Shown one piece after another: positions 26,441-33,566 of a stretch of 45,377 bases of DNA. Where the stretch lies: contig DKPL01000045.1 of NCBI GenBank assembly GCA_002471185.1, forward strand, positions 1-45,377, given 5' to 3'. The position numbers and the translations under genes were made by a program. The notes below the pieces were generated by a model. That model had not been told where the DNA came from, searched no databases, and saw only the letters and a list, made by a program, of their open reading frames with translations. Source of the stretch: Bacteroides sp. UBA7335 (GTDB lineage: Bacteria > Bacteroidota > Bacteroidia > Bacteroidales > Bacteroidaceae). Within the stretch, counting starts at the first letter, position 1. Each line of letters opens with the position of its first letter.

Positions 26441-27214
26441 TTATTTGATGTTCTCTCTAATTTTACTTAAATACTTTTTCATACCCTCTGCATCCTTCTT
26501 ATCGATAATTTCTAGCAAGTTCTTTAACTCTCGTCGAATATTATCTACCTGCGAAGGAGTGTTTGGATTGAACAAAATTTCTTGTAGTAAATAATCATCT
26601 TCGCTAAGCAACCCTTTGGCAATGGCCATATGTTTTTTGAACGTAGTGCCCGGCGCTTCTTGGTGCTTCATTACAGCTGAGAAAACTAATGTGGAGACAA
26701 AAGGGATAGATAAAGAGTATGCTACCGTTTCGTCATGTTCGTCGAAGGTGTATTCAAAGATGTTGAGACGTAGACTTTGATATAAATCTTTGAAGAACAC
26801 TTTACCTAAGTGGTCACTTTCGCTGATGATAATTGCACTCTCGCTACTCAAATTGCTGAGGCTGGCAAAAGTAGGACCAAACATGGGGTGGGTAGATACA
26901 TACCTGAACCCACTCTCTTGATAGAACTTCTTAATACCGGTTTTCACCGAAGCAATATCACTAAGAATACAGTCTTTTGATAAGGCTGGAATTACTGTGC
27001 GAAATGCTTCTAATGTATATTTCAGTGTAACGGCATTAATCACCAATTCAGGATCGAATTCCTTAATCTCTTCGAGTGTTGTGAAACGATACGTGTTGTA
27101 AACAAAGCGCAACTGGTGTGGGTTAGTATCAAATACAGCCGTTTCATGCTGAAAGCTTAATATGTCGGTGAAGAAGGAGCCCATTTTGCCGGCTCCCAAT
27201 ATTAGAATTCTCAT
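26441..27214 (-). CDS. tyrA: Prephenate dehydrogenase
   Basis: NAD(P)-dependent oxidative decarboxylation of prephenate to 4-hydroxyphenylpyruvate, the tyrosine branch. There are 257 residues, with an N-terminal Rossmann motif GAGKMG (7-12) and the family segment SVKTGIKKFYQESGFRYVST followed by HPMFGPTF. There is no C-terminal ACT domain, so feedback control must come from elsewhere. It is the last gene of the aromatic operon, 15 bases after the DAHP synthase gene, and is followed by convergent terminators. Confidence 0.93.
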   Translation of the reverse strand: MRILILGAGKMGSFFTDILSFQHETAVFDTNPHQLRFVYNTYRFTTLEEIKEFDPELVINAVTLKYTLEAFRTVIPALSKDCILSDIASVKTGIKKFYQESGFRYVSTHPMFGPTFASLSNLSSESAIIISESDHLGKVFFKDLYQSLRLNIFEYTFDEHDETVAYSLSIPFVSTLVFSAVMKHQEAPGTTFKKHMAIAKGLLSEDDYLLQEILFNPNTPSQVDNIRRELKNLLEIIDKKDAEGMKKYLSKIRENIK

Positions 27215-27229
27215 GTTGAGTGTCTCCTT

Positions 27230-28291
27230 TTACTTATTGATAATTTCCATTTGTTGTCTAACAGACTCTTCGTGGATTGCTTCAAATATTTTAATCATAA
27301 ACTCTGCATCCATGCCACACTGTTTAGCTTGTTCGCCACGCTTCTCTAAGATTTCATTGTAGCGGCCCGATTGCAATACGGTGATATTATGCTCTTTCTT
27401 ATACATACCAATTTCGCGAGCCACACGCATGCGTTTTGCTAGCTCTTGAATAATGTTGTCGTCGCATTCGTCGATCTGTTTACGAAGTTGACCTAAGTTC
27501 TCGGTTGTTTGAGTTTCTTGACGAATCACAAGAAGGTTAAGGATATAGTCTAAAACCTCAGGAGTGATTTGTTGCGAGGCATCACTCCAGGCACAGTCGG
27601 GATTACAGTGGCTTTCAACAATTAATCCATCAAAGTTTAAGTCCATAGCTTGTTGACAAAGTGAAGCAATCAGCTCACGCTTGCCACCGATGTGACTTGG
27701 ATCACAGAAGATAGGAAGTTCTGGTAGTCTGCGGCGCAACTCAATAGGAATGTGCCATTGTGGAAGATTGCGGTACAACTTCTTGTCGTAACTACTAAAT
27801 CCACGGTGAATAGCACCTAAACGCTTCAAGCCTGCATTGTTGATGCGTTCTAATGCACCAATCCATAATTCTAAATCAGGGTTAACCGGGTTTTTAACCA
27901 AAACGGGTATATCAACTCCTTTCAAAGCATCCGCAATCTCTTGTACTGCAAAAGGATTGGCTGTGGTACGTGCGCCTACCCAAAGCATATCGATGCCAGC
28001 CTTTAAACATTCGTACACATGTTTTGCTGTAGCTACTTCGGTCGAAACATACATCCCTGTCTCTTTTTTAACTTCTTTGAGCCATGTCAATCCATCAACA
28101 CCAACCCCCTCGAAACCTCCTGGTTTGGTACGTGGCTTCCATATACCCGCACGAAATATTTTGATGCCTTTGCCTGCAAGATCGCGTGCAGTTGTCATCA
28201 CTTGTTCTTCTGTTTCGGCACTACAAGGGCCGGCTATGACCATTGGTCTTTTGGGTTCTAACCCTGGAAATAAAGTTGAATCGAGTTCCAT
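27230..28291 (-). CDS. Bifunctional DAHP synthase / chorismate mutase
   Basis: Two enzymes in one chain of 353 residues. The N-terminal ~260 residues are a type I-beta (KDO8P-synthase-like) 3-deoxy-D-arabino-heptulosonate 7-phosphate synthase, with GPCSAE at 21-26, GIWKPRTKPGGFEGVG, and IFCDPSHIGGKRE. After a linker comes an AroQ-type all-helical chorismate mutase at about 265-350 (LRKQIDECDDNIIQELAKR ... ARYx-type RYNEILEKR). C-terminal fusions of this sort are known in Bacteroidales (Prevotella, Porphyromonas), where the mutase domain also confers prephenate feedback control on the synthase. Having the first shikimate step and the chorismate branch point in the same operon as pheA and tyrA makes the upstream leader a control point for the whole pathway. 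Confidence 0.95.
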   Translation of the reverse strand: MELDSTLFPGLEPKRPMVIAGPCSAETEEQVMTTARDLAGKGIKIFRAGIWKPRTKPGGFEGVGVDGLTWLKEVKKETGMYVSTEVATAKHVYECLKAGIDMLWVGARTTANPFAVQEIADALKGVDIPVLVKNPVNPDLELWIGALERINNAGLKRLGAIHRGFSSYDKKLYRNLPQWHIPIELRRRLPELPIFCDPSHIGGKRELIASLCQQAMDLNFDGLIVESHCNPDCAWSDASQQITPEVLDYILNLLVIRQETQTTENLGQLRKQIDECDDNIIQELAKRMRVAREIGMYKKEHNITVLQSGRYNEILEKRGEQAKQCGMDAEFMIKIFEAIHEESVRQQMEIINK

Positions 28292-28325
28292 ATCTTTATA
28301 TTTTATCTTATTATATTCTATCTTA

Positions 28326-29516
28326 TTACATGATTTTTTTTATTCTCTCTAAAGCTTCCGCAAGCTTTTCGTCTTTGCAGCAAAGTGATATACGGATATA
28401 TCTTGCCCCATTGCTGCCAAAGATAAATCCCGGAGTAATGAACACACGTGCCTCATGCAATATCTTCTCTGTGAGTTGTTCTACATCTTTACACGAAGCA
28501 GGTATTTTTCCCCAAAGAAACATTCCTACCTGATTGTTATCGTAGGTACATCCCAAGGTGTCCATAATCTCGCCTGCCAATTGGCGACGTTTGCCATAAT
28601 TAGCATTATTGCAGGCATACCAACTCTCATCTGCACTTAGTGCCGTTGCAGCAGCTAGTTGCATAGCTCTATACATACCACTGTCGATGTTGCTTTTTAC
28701 CTTTAATATCCACTGAACGAATTGTGCATTTGAGGCCAGCATACCGATACGCCATCCCGGCATATTGTGACTTTTGCTCATAGAGTTAAACTCTATACAG
28801 CACTCTTTGGCACCCTCTATGCTTAAAATACTGATAGGATTATCGTTCAGAATAAAACTATAAGGGTTATCATTAACAATAACAATGTTGTGCTTGCGAG
28901 CGAAATCAACAAGTTTTTGATAAAGTTCCATTGAAGCATTTGCCCCTGTAGGCATATTAGGATAGTTAGTCCACATCAGTTTAACGCGACTGAGGTCCAT
29001 TTGTTCCAACTGGTCAAAGTTTGGTTGCCAGTTGTTTTCCTCTTGCAAATCATAGTTTATCACTTCAGCACCTAGCAAGTTGCTTAGCGATGTATAAGTA
29101 GGATAGCCCGGATTAGGCACCAGTACTTGTTCACCTGGGTTTACAAATGCAAGTGTCACATGCAAAATTCCCTCTTTCGAACCAATCAGTGGTTGAATTT
29201 CACTCTGCGGATTGAGGTCGACATGATACCATTGATTGTACCAATTGGCAAAAGCTTGTCGAAGTTCAGGTATTCCAACGTAGGGTTGATAACCGTGTCC
29301 GTTGGGGTTGCGTGCCTCTTGACAAAGCACATTGATGGTATCTTCCGAAGGAGGCATATCGGGACTCCCGATACCAAGACTAATGACATCTTTTCCTTCG
29401 GCATTCATTTGTGCTACCTCTTTCAATTTTTTCGAGAAGTAGTATTCGCTTACTCCCTGCAATCTGTTGGCCGGAGTGATGTTATATGTTTGATTTTCCT
29501 GCTGCATATTCGCCAA
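28326..29516 (-). CDS. PLP-dependent class I/II aminotransferase, likely aromatic/prephenate pathway
   Basis: There are 396 residues of fold type I. The PLP-binding Lys is Lys248 in EFNSMSKSHNMPGWRIG, with NYPNMPTGA (184-192) as the conserved substrate/PLP loop. Its place between pheA and the DAHP synthase/chorismate mutase gene suggests it transaminates phenylpyruvate and hydroxyphenylpyruvate (or prephenate). The protein fold alone would allow other amino donors and acceptors. The annotated start at 29516 overlaps the end of pheA by 35 bases; ATG 29507 is a second option. The overlap implies coupling of translation to pheA. Confidence 0.9.
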   Translation of the reverse strand: MANMQQENQTYNITPANRLQGVSEYYFSKKLKEVAQMNAEGKDVISLGIGSPDMPPSEDTINVLCQEARNPNGHGYQPYVGIPELRQAFANWYNQWYHVDLNPQSEIQPLIGSKEGILHVTLAFVNPGEQVLVPNPGYPTYTSLSNLLGAEVINYDLQEENNWQPNFDQLEQMDLSRVKLMWTNYPNMPTGANASMELYQKLVDFARKHNIVIVNDNPYSFILNDNPISILSIEGAKECCIEFNSMSKSHNMPGWRIGMLASNAQFVQWILKVKSNIDSGMYRAMQLAAATALSADESWYACNNANYGKRRQLAGEIMDTLGCTYDNNQVGMFLWGKIPASCKDVEQLTEKILHEARVFITPGFIFGSNGARYIRISLCCKDEKLAEALERIKKIM

Positions 29517-30333
29517 GTATTTTTAGTTCTTTAGTTAGTGGAGTGATTGCTGCAATCGCCTGTTTATATCTCAAGTAATCATCGAATGTAACATCAACAT
29601 AAAACTGATATTCCCACTCGCGACCGATGATGGGCAAAGATTGAATCTTTGTTAGGTTGATTTTGTAAAACGAAAGAATAGAAAGAACTTGAGAAAGGCT
29701 GCCTTCGGTATGAGGCAAAGTGAAAACAATATTTGCTTTGTCAGTATTGTTGTTGAGATGCTCTCGACGCAGTTCGTCTATCTGCCATGGATCTGCAACC
29801 ACAAGAAAGCGAGTAAAGTTATGCTTGTTTGTTTCAACTCCTTCTTTCAAGATTTTCATACCATAATATTCGGCTGCTGTCTTCGAACAAATTGCTGCAT
29901 GTCCCTTTAGGTTGTTGAGCTTTATGTTTTCAGCGCTCTGTGCTGTATCTTCGCATTCTACCACCTTTATTGTAGGATGTTGTTGCAGAAACTCTCTGCA
30001 TTGCATCAATGCGATGGGGTGTGAATTTACCTCGATGATATCCGCCCAGTCTTCTTCGGGCAAGCACACAAAGCAATGCGATATGCGTAGCTTGTACTCT
30101 CCCAAGATTTGAGCGCCACTTTGACGTAGCAGTTCATGATTTTGCAGCAAACTCCCTGCGATAGTGTTTTCGATGGCCAGCATACCAATGGTTTGACTAT
30201 CTTGGCGGATGGCTTTGAATACATCTTCGAACGTTGCACAACAAAGAAGTTCTATCTCTTCGTTCTTGAAGAATTTGTGCGCTGCAATGTCATGATAGGA
30301 ACCACGTGTTCCCTGAATGGCTATTTTTTTCAT
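29482..30333 (-). CDS. pheA: Prephenate dehydratase with ACT domain
   Basis: Converts prephenate to phenylpyruvate, the committed phenylalanine step. There are 283 residues without a fused chorismate mutase, which in this operon sits on the DAHP synthase instead. The catalytic domain has ENTIAGS (55-61) and the Thr-Arg-Phe motif NFTRFLVVA (TRF 174-176). The C-terminal ACT domain at about 200-275 contains GSLSQVLSILSFYKINLTKI followed by QSLP, the Phe-binding segment (usually ESRP). So there should be protein-level Phe feedback as well as the RNA-level control proposed upstream. It is the first gene of the operon; its ATG lies 16 bases beyond the end of a terminator hairpin and T-run. Confidence 0.95.
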   Translation of the reverse strand: MKKIAIQGTRGSYHDIAAHKFFKNEEIELLCCATFEDVFKAIRQDSQTIGMLAIENTIAGSLLQNHELLRQSGAQILGEYKLRISHCFVCLPEEDWADIIEVNSHPIALMQCREFLQQHPTIKVVECEDTAQSAENIKLNNLKGHAAICSKTAAEYYGMKILKEGVETNKHNFTRFLVVADPWQIDELRREHLNNNTDKANIVFTLPHTEGSLSQVLSILSFYKINLTKIQSLPIIGREWEYQFYVDVTFDDYLRYKQAIAAITPLTKELKILGEYAAGKSNI

Positions 30334-30349
30334 ACTAGCTTAATGATAT

Positions 30350-30386
30350 AAAAAAATCCCGCGTCCATACATATGGAGCGGGATTT
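30350..30386 (-). terminator. Attenuator terminator before pheA
   Basis: On the minus strand AAATCCCGC (30386-30378) pairs with GCGGGATTT (30362-30354). The stem continues with CCAT/ATGG after a small internal bulge, and the loop is ATGT. A run of seven U (30356-30350) follows directly. It lies in front of the operon, not behind a gene, so it makes sense only as a regulated (attenuation) terminator. Confidence 0.9.
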
Positions 30387-30453
30387 ATATGATTTGCTTT
30401 TCCTTTTCAGTTCTTAAGCATCATTGTCACTTGATACATACAAACTCCCGCTC
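30376..30453 (-). promoter_or_regulatory. Antiterminator pairing of the phe/tyr attenuator
   Basis: GAGCGGGA in leader codons 21-24 (30453-30446) is exactly complementary to TCCCGCTC (30383-30376) of the terminator's first arm. Three further pairs (TTT with AAA) are possible past a bulged G. The two pairings cannot coexist. A further short hairpin, TACTTT (codons 15-16, 30471-30466) with AAAGTA (codons 19-20, 30459-30454), sits just upstream and would be opened by a ribosome on the aromatic codons. Confidence 0.78.
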
Positions 30454-30513
30454 TACTTTGTTGCTAAAGTAAAAGTAAAAAAAGAAGTAATATGTATAAG
30501 AAAACAAGTTCAT
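30427..30513 (-). CDS. Phe/Tyr-rich leader peptide of the aromatic amino acid operon
   Basis: 28 codons, ATG at 30513, TGA at 30429-30427. The peptide opens MNLFSYTYY and ends VCIK. Residues 4-16 contain six Phe and five Tyr among 13 positions (F4, Y6, Y8, Y9, F10, F11, F12, Y13, F14, Y15, F16), and Phe24 comes later. There is no Trp. It begins 31 bases after a TAnnTTTG -7 element and precedes the terminator in front of pheA. Such composition in an ORF of this size and place is the hallmark of a transcription-attenuation leader. It would stall ribosomes when charged tRNA-Phe or tRNA-Tyr is scarce. No Shine-Dalgarno is obvious, which is normal for this phylum. Confidence 0.85.
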   Translation of the reverse strand: MNLFSYTYYFFFYFYFSNKVEREFVCIK

Positions 30514-30543
30514 GCTATAGTGCTTTCGCTTTTAATTATGTGG

Positions 30544-30551
30544 CAAAAGTA
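30544..30551 (-). promoter_or_regulatory. Promoter of the attenuated pheA operon
   Basis: On the minus strand TACTTTTG matches TAnnTTTG, with CTTG (30573-30570) 18 bases upstream as a possible -33 element. The start site would fall near 30537, leaving a leader RNA of about 200 bases before pheA. Confidence 0.6.
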
Positions 30552-30639
30552 ATACTTTTCTTTTAGATGCAAGCAAAATAAGACATTTTTTATTGATTTG
30601 GCTTTAATTTCTATCATAAATACAGAAAAATACCTTTTT

Positions 30640-31596
30640 TTATATTTGCCAAATGTCTTTAGCTCCTTCGTTTGCTTGGTTATTGAAGGTGCCATTTAGC
30701 TTCTCTTCCTCTTTGGGATTGAGTTCTAAAGCTTTTTGCATATCGGCTATTGAGCCCTCTTTGTCGCCATTCATCAGTTTGGCACGTCCGCGCTCTTGAT
30801 AAGCTTTGGCGAAGTTTGCATTTAACTCGATAGCTTCGTCTAACAACTCGATGGCTTCAGTTGCTTTTTCTTGCTTAATGAATAGTTCCCCTAGATACAA
30901 AAATGCTTGTTCGTTGAAAGGGTTCAATTCAATAATCTGTCTGTAGTTAGACTCTGCTTCTTCAGCATTCCCCTCGGCTTCGCAGAGTTTGCCTTGTAGT
31001 AAAAGTGCCGCTTCGTCATCGGGTTGATGGGTAAGTATGGCAGTCAAATCTTCTGCTGCTTCTTTTAGTTGGTTCATATCCAACAAAACTTCGGCACGTA
31101 GCAGTCGAGCTTCAATGTAGTCAGCGTTTAGCACGATGGCTTTGGTTAAATGCCCGATAGCCATTAGGTCGTTGTGTTGTTCGTGCAAAGCTCTGCCTAA
31201 GAAGTAATATGCCGTTGCATTATCAGGAGCCAGCTCTACCGCTTTTTGTGCCACTTGCTCCATCTCGGCATAGTTGTTTAGCATAAAGCATACATGAGCC
31301 AAGCTGAAGTATGTATTGATAAAGTGTGGATCCTTCTCAATCATGCGTTTTAGCATATCGTGTGCCGCTTTCATATCGTGGGTATTCATATATAGTTCGC
31401 ACAAGTAACCCATTGTTTCAAAATCCTCCTCTATCTGAAGCGCTTCGTTAAAGCACTTTATGGCATAGTCTGTACGTCCCATTCGCTGTGCTCGTATGCC
31501 GTCATATTTAAATATCTCGAAGTTCTTTTGATTTGATTTTTGCTTTTCGTTTTCGGTGTTGTTTGAGCCGAACAACGCTTTAAGGAAATTTGCCAT
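30640..31596 (-). CDS. Tetratricopeptide repeat protein
   Basis: There are 318 residues with no signal peptide, made almost entirely of TPR units from about residue 25 to 305. Examples are AIKCFNEALQIEEDFETMG, AHDMLKRMIEKDPHFINTY, AIGHLTKAIVLNADYIEAR and AIELLDEAIELNANFAKAY. It is probably a cytosolic protein-protein interaction scaffold; no partner can be named. It has its own -7 box, is followed by no clear terminator, and ends about 90 bases before the pheA-operon promoter. Confidence 0.9.
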   Translation of the reverse strand: MANFLKALFGSNNTENEKQKSNQKNFEIFKYDGIRAQRMGRTDYAIKCFNEALQIEEDFETMGYLCELYMNTHDMKAAHDMLKRMIEKDPHFINTYFSLAHVCFMLNNYAEMEQVAQKAVELAPDNATAYYFLGRALHEQHNDLMAIGHLTKAIVLNADYIEARLLRAEVLLDMNQLKEAAEDLTAILTHQPDDEAALLLQGKLCEAEGNAEEAESNYRQIIELNPFNEQAFLYLGELFIKQEKATEAIELLDEAIELNANFAKAYQERGRAKLMNGDKEGSIADMQKALELNPKEEEKLNGTFNNQANEGAKDIWQI

Positions 31597-31637
31597 ATCT
31601 GGATTTATTAATAAGTTGACTAATCATTGTTATCTTA

Positions 31638-31645
31638 CAAAAGTA
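31638..31645 (-). promoter_or_regulatory. -7 promoter element for the TPR gene
   Basis: TACTTTTG on the minus strand, 41 bases before the ATG at 31596. It matches TAnnTTTG; no -33 element is clear. It lies just beyond the recQ stop. Confidence 0.5.
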
Positions 31646-31661
31646 AATAAAATGTGTGATT

Positions 31662-33566
31662 CTAAGATGCGTTGAGGCTATAAAAGCCATCTTTTATCTG
31701 TACTAGTTCTTCGTTGGACATATATTGTAGCACCGTTGCCACCTCCTCTTTTTCACGATTGAGTTTTTGCATAATGTCGGTCGAGGTCAATGCTTGCTCG
31801 CTGAGCAGTCTTATGATATCTTCTTTAATTGTGCTCAAATCATTTGGCTTTATAGCAGCTTTTCGTTTTTTATCGATACATATATCGCATTGACCACAGT
31901 CGTGTTCATTCTTCTCGCCAAAGTAGTGTAACAACATTCGGCTTCGACAAGCATTTTCAGCAGTAGCATACTCTATCATTGCCTCAATGCGAGTTTCGTA
32001 GCGTTCCTTTCGTTCCTCATATACACTTCGTGGAATGTTGATGCGGTTTTGCTCCATTCGTTCACGTGTATAAATGATGTAGGGCGTCTTTCTTTGCGGT
32101 ATATAGTCGATGATTCGTCGTTTTGATAGCGATACCAAAGCGTTGTAAATCTGCTGGCGCGTAAGTCCGGTACGTACACTCATGGCCGCTTCGCTGATAA
32201 ATGTATATTCGGTAAACAAACCCGTGTACGAACGAAGAATGGTTTGAATCAGTGCTTCTACCTCTTTGCTTTCTTCGCGCAGGCGATAAAGCTCATCTCG
32301 TCGGAGCAAAAATAAGATGCGCGAAGCATTGTCTTGCTCATCGGTATATTCCAAATACCCCGCTTGAGTAAGCAGTTTTAGTGCATTGTGGGCTTGTACA
32401 GGAAAGTGCTTAAAGGTTCTGCAAAACTCTTCTAAGTTAAACACCTTGATGCATCCCAACCCATCGCCCATTGCCATTTGGTAATAGTACTGCACATGTT
32501 CGTACACTTGTTTGATATACTCCTTATCCGGAAACGTATCGGGGATGCGTTTGTGTAGCGTTGTTTTGTCGCCTTTTGAGTATAGAATCACTGCATACGC
32601 TTTGTTACCATCGCGTCCTGCTCGTCCTGCTTCTTGAAAATAAGCCTCGATCGAATCGGGCAAATCAATGTGTATCACTACACGTACATCAGGTTTGTCT
32701 ATTCCCATGCCGAATGCATTGGTAGCTACCATCACCCGACAAGCATCCTCTTGCCATTGTTTTTGCCTGAGGTCTTTCACCGCATTATCCAACCCGGCAT
32801 GATAGAAGTTGGCTGTTATTCCCTCTTTTACCAAATGCTCAGTGATCTCTTTGGCTTTTCGTCTGCTTCGCACATACACAATAGCGCTCCCCGACATGCG
32901 TTGCAAGATGTGCACCATCTCCTCTAGTTTGCTATCGGTTGGTCTGACGATATAGGCTAAGTTGTTGCGCTCAAAGCTCATCCGAAATACATTCTCTTGC
33001 GTAAACTCCAGTCGCTTTTGAATGTCGGTAACAACCTCGGGGGTGGCAGTTGCCGTTAGTGCCAAAACCGGTACTCCGGGCAAGTGCTTTCTAATTTCGG
33101 CAATGTTGAGGTAAGCCGGCCGAAAATCGTATCCCCATTGCGATATACAGTGACTTTCGTCGATGGTGATCATGTTCACCTTCATCGACGAAAGTTTAGT
33201 AAGAAAAATTTCGGTGTTGAGGCGTTCGGGCGATATGTATAGAAACTTGTAATTACCAAAGATGCAATTTTCGAGAGCGATGAGTATCTCTTGTCGGCTC
33301 ATGCCCGAGTAGATGGCAATCGCTTTGATGCCCCGATCGCGCAAGTTTCTCACTTGGTCTTTCATCAAAGCGATGAGAGGAGTTATGACAATGCATAACC
33401 CCTCTTGTGCCAATGCGGGAACCTGAAAGGTAATTGACTTTCCACCCCCTGTGGGCATCAATCCCAGGGTGTCCTTTCCCGCTCCTATACTTTCTATGAT
33501 TTCTTCCTGTATTCCGCGGAATTTATCATACCCCCAATACTGCTTGAGTATCTCGTGATAGCTCAT
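31662..33566 (-). CDS. recQ: ATP-dependent DNA helicase RecQ
   Basis: 3'-5' helicase acting in recombination and repair. There are 634 residues, with Walker A PTGGGKS at 38-44 and DESH at 136-139 within ITIDESHCISQWGYDFRP. Helicase motif VI lies in YFQEAGRAGRDG. The RecQ zinc-binding segment has four Cys (NACRSRM ... HDCGQCDIC). The protein ends with a winged-helix region and lacks a C-terminal HRDC domain. ATG overlaps the recJ stop by four bases (ATGA), so recJ-recQ form a repair operon. Confidence 0.96.
   Translation of the reverse strand: MSYHEILKQYWGYDKFRGIQEEIIESIGAGKDTLGLMPTGGGKSITFQVPALAQEGLCIVITPLIALMKDQVRNLRDRGIKAIAIYSGMSRQEILIALENCIFGNYKFLYISPERLNTEIFLTKLSSMKVNMITIDESHCISQWGYDFRPAYLNIAEIRKHLPGVPVLALTATATPEVVTDIQKRLEFTQENVFRMSFERNNLAYIVRPTDSKLEEMVHILQRMSGSAIVYVRSRRKAKEITEHLVKEGITANFYHAGLDNAVKDLRQKQWQEDACRVMVATNAFGMGIDKPDVRVVIHIDLPDSIEAYFQEAGRAGRDGNKAYAVILYSKGDKTTLHKRIPDTFPDKEYIKQVYEHVQYYYQMAMGDGLGCIKVFNLEEFCRTFKHFPVQAHNALKLLTQAGYLEYTDEQDNASRILFLLRRDELYRLREESKEVEALIQTILRSYTGLFTEYTFISEAAMSVRTGLTRQQIYNALVSLSKRRIIDYIPQRKTPYIIYTRERMEQNRINIPRSVYEERKERYETRIEAMIEYATAENACRSRMLLHYFGEKNEHDCGQCDICIDKKRKAAIKPNDLSTIKEDIIRLLSEQALTSTDIMQKLNREKEEVATVLQYMSNEELVQIKDGFYSLNAS

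Noticed and set aside
30510..30695. 61-residue minus-strand ORF before the Phe/Tyr leader
   Set aside because: It overlaps the end of the TPR gene and the pheA-operon promoter, has ordinary low-complexity Lys-rich composition and no start signal.
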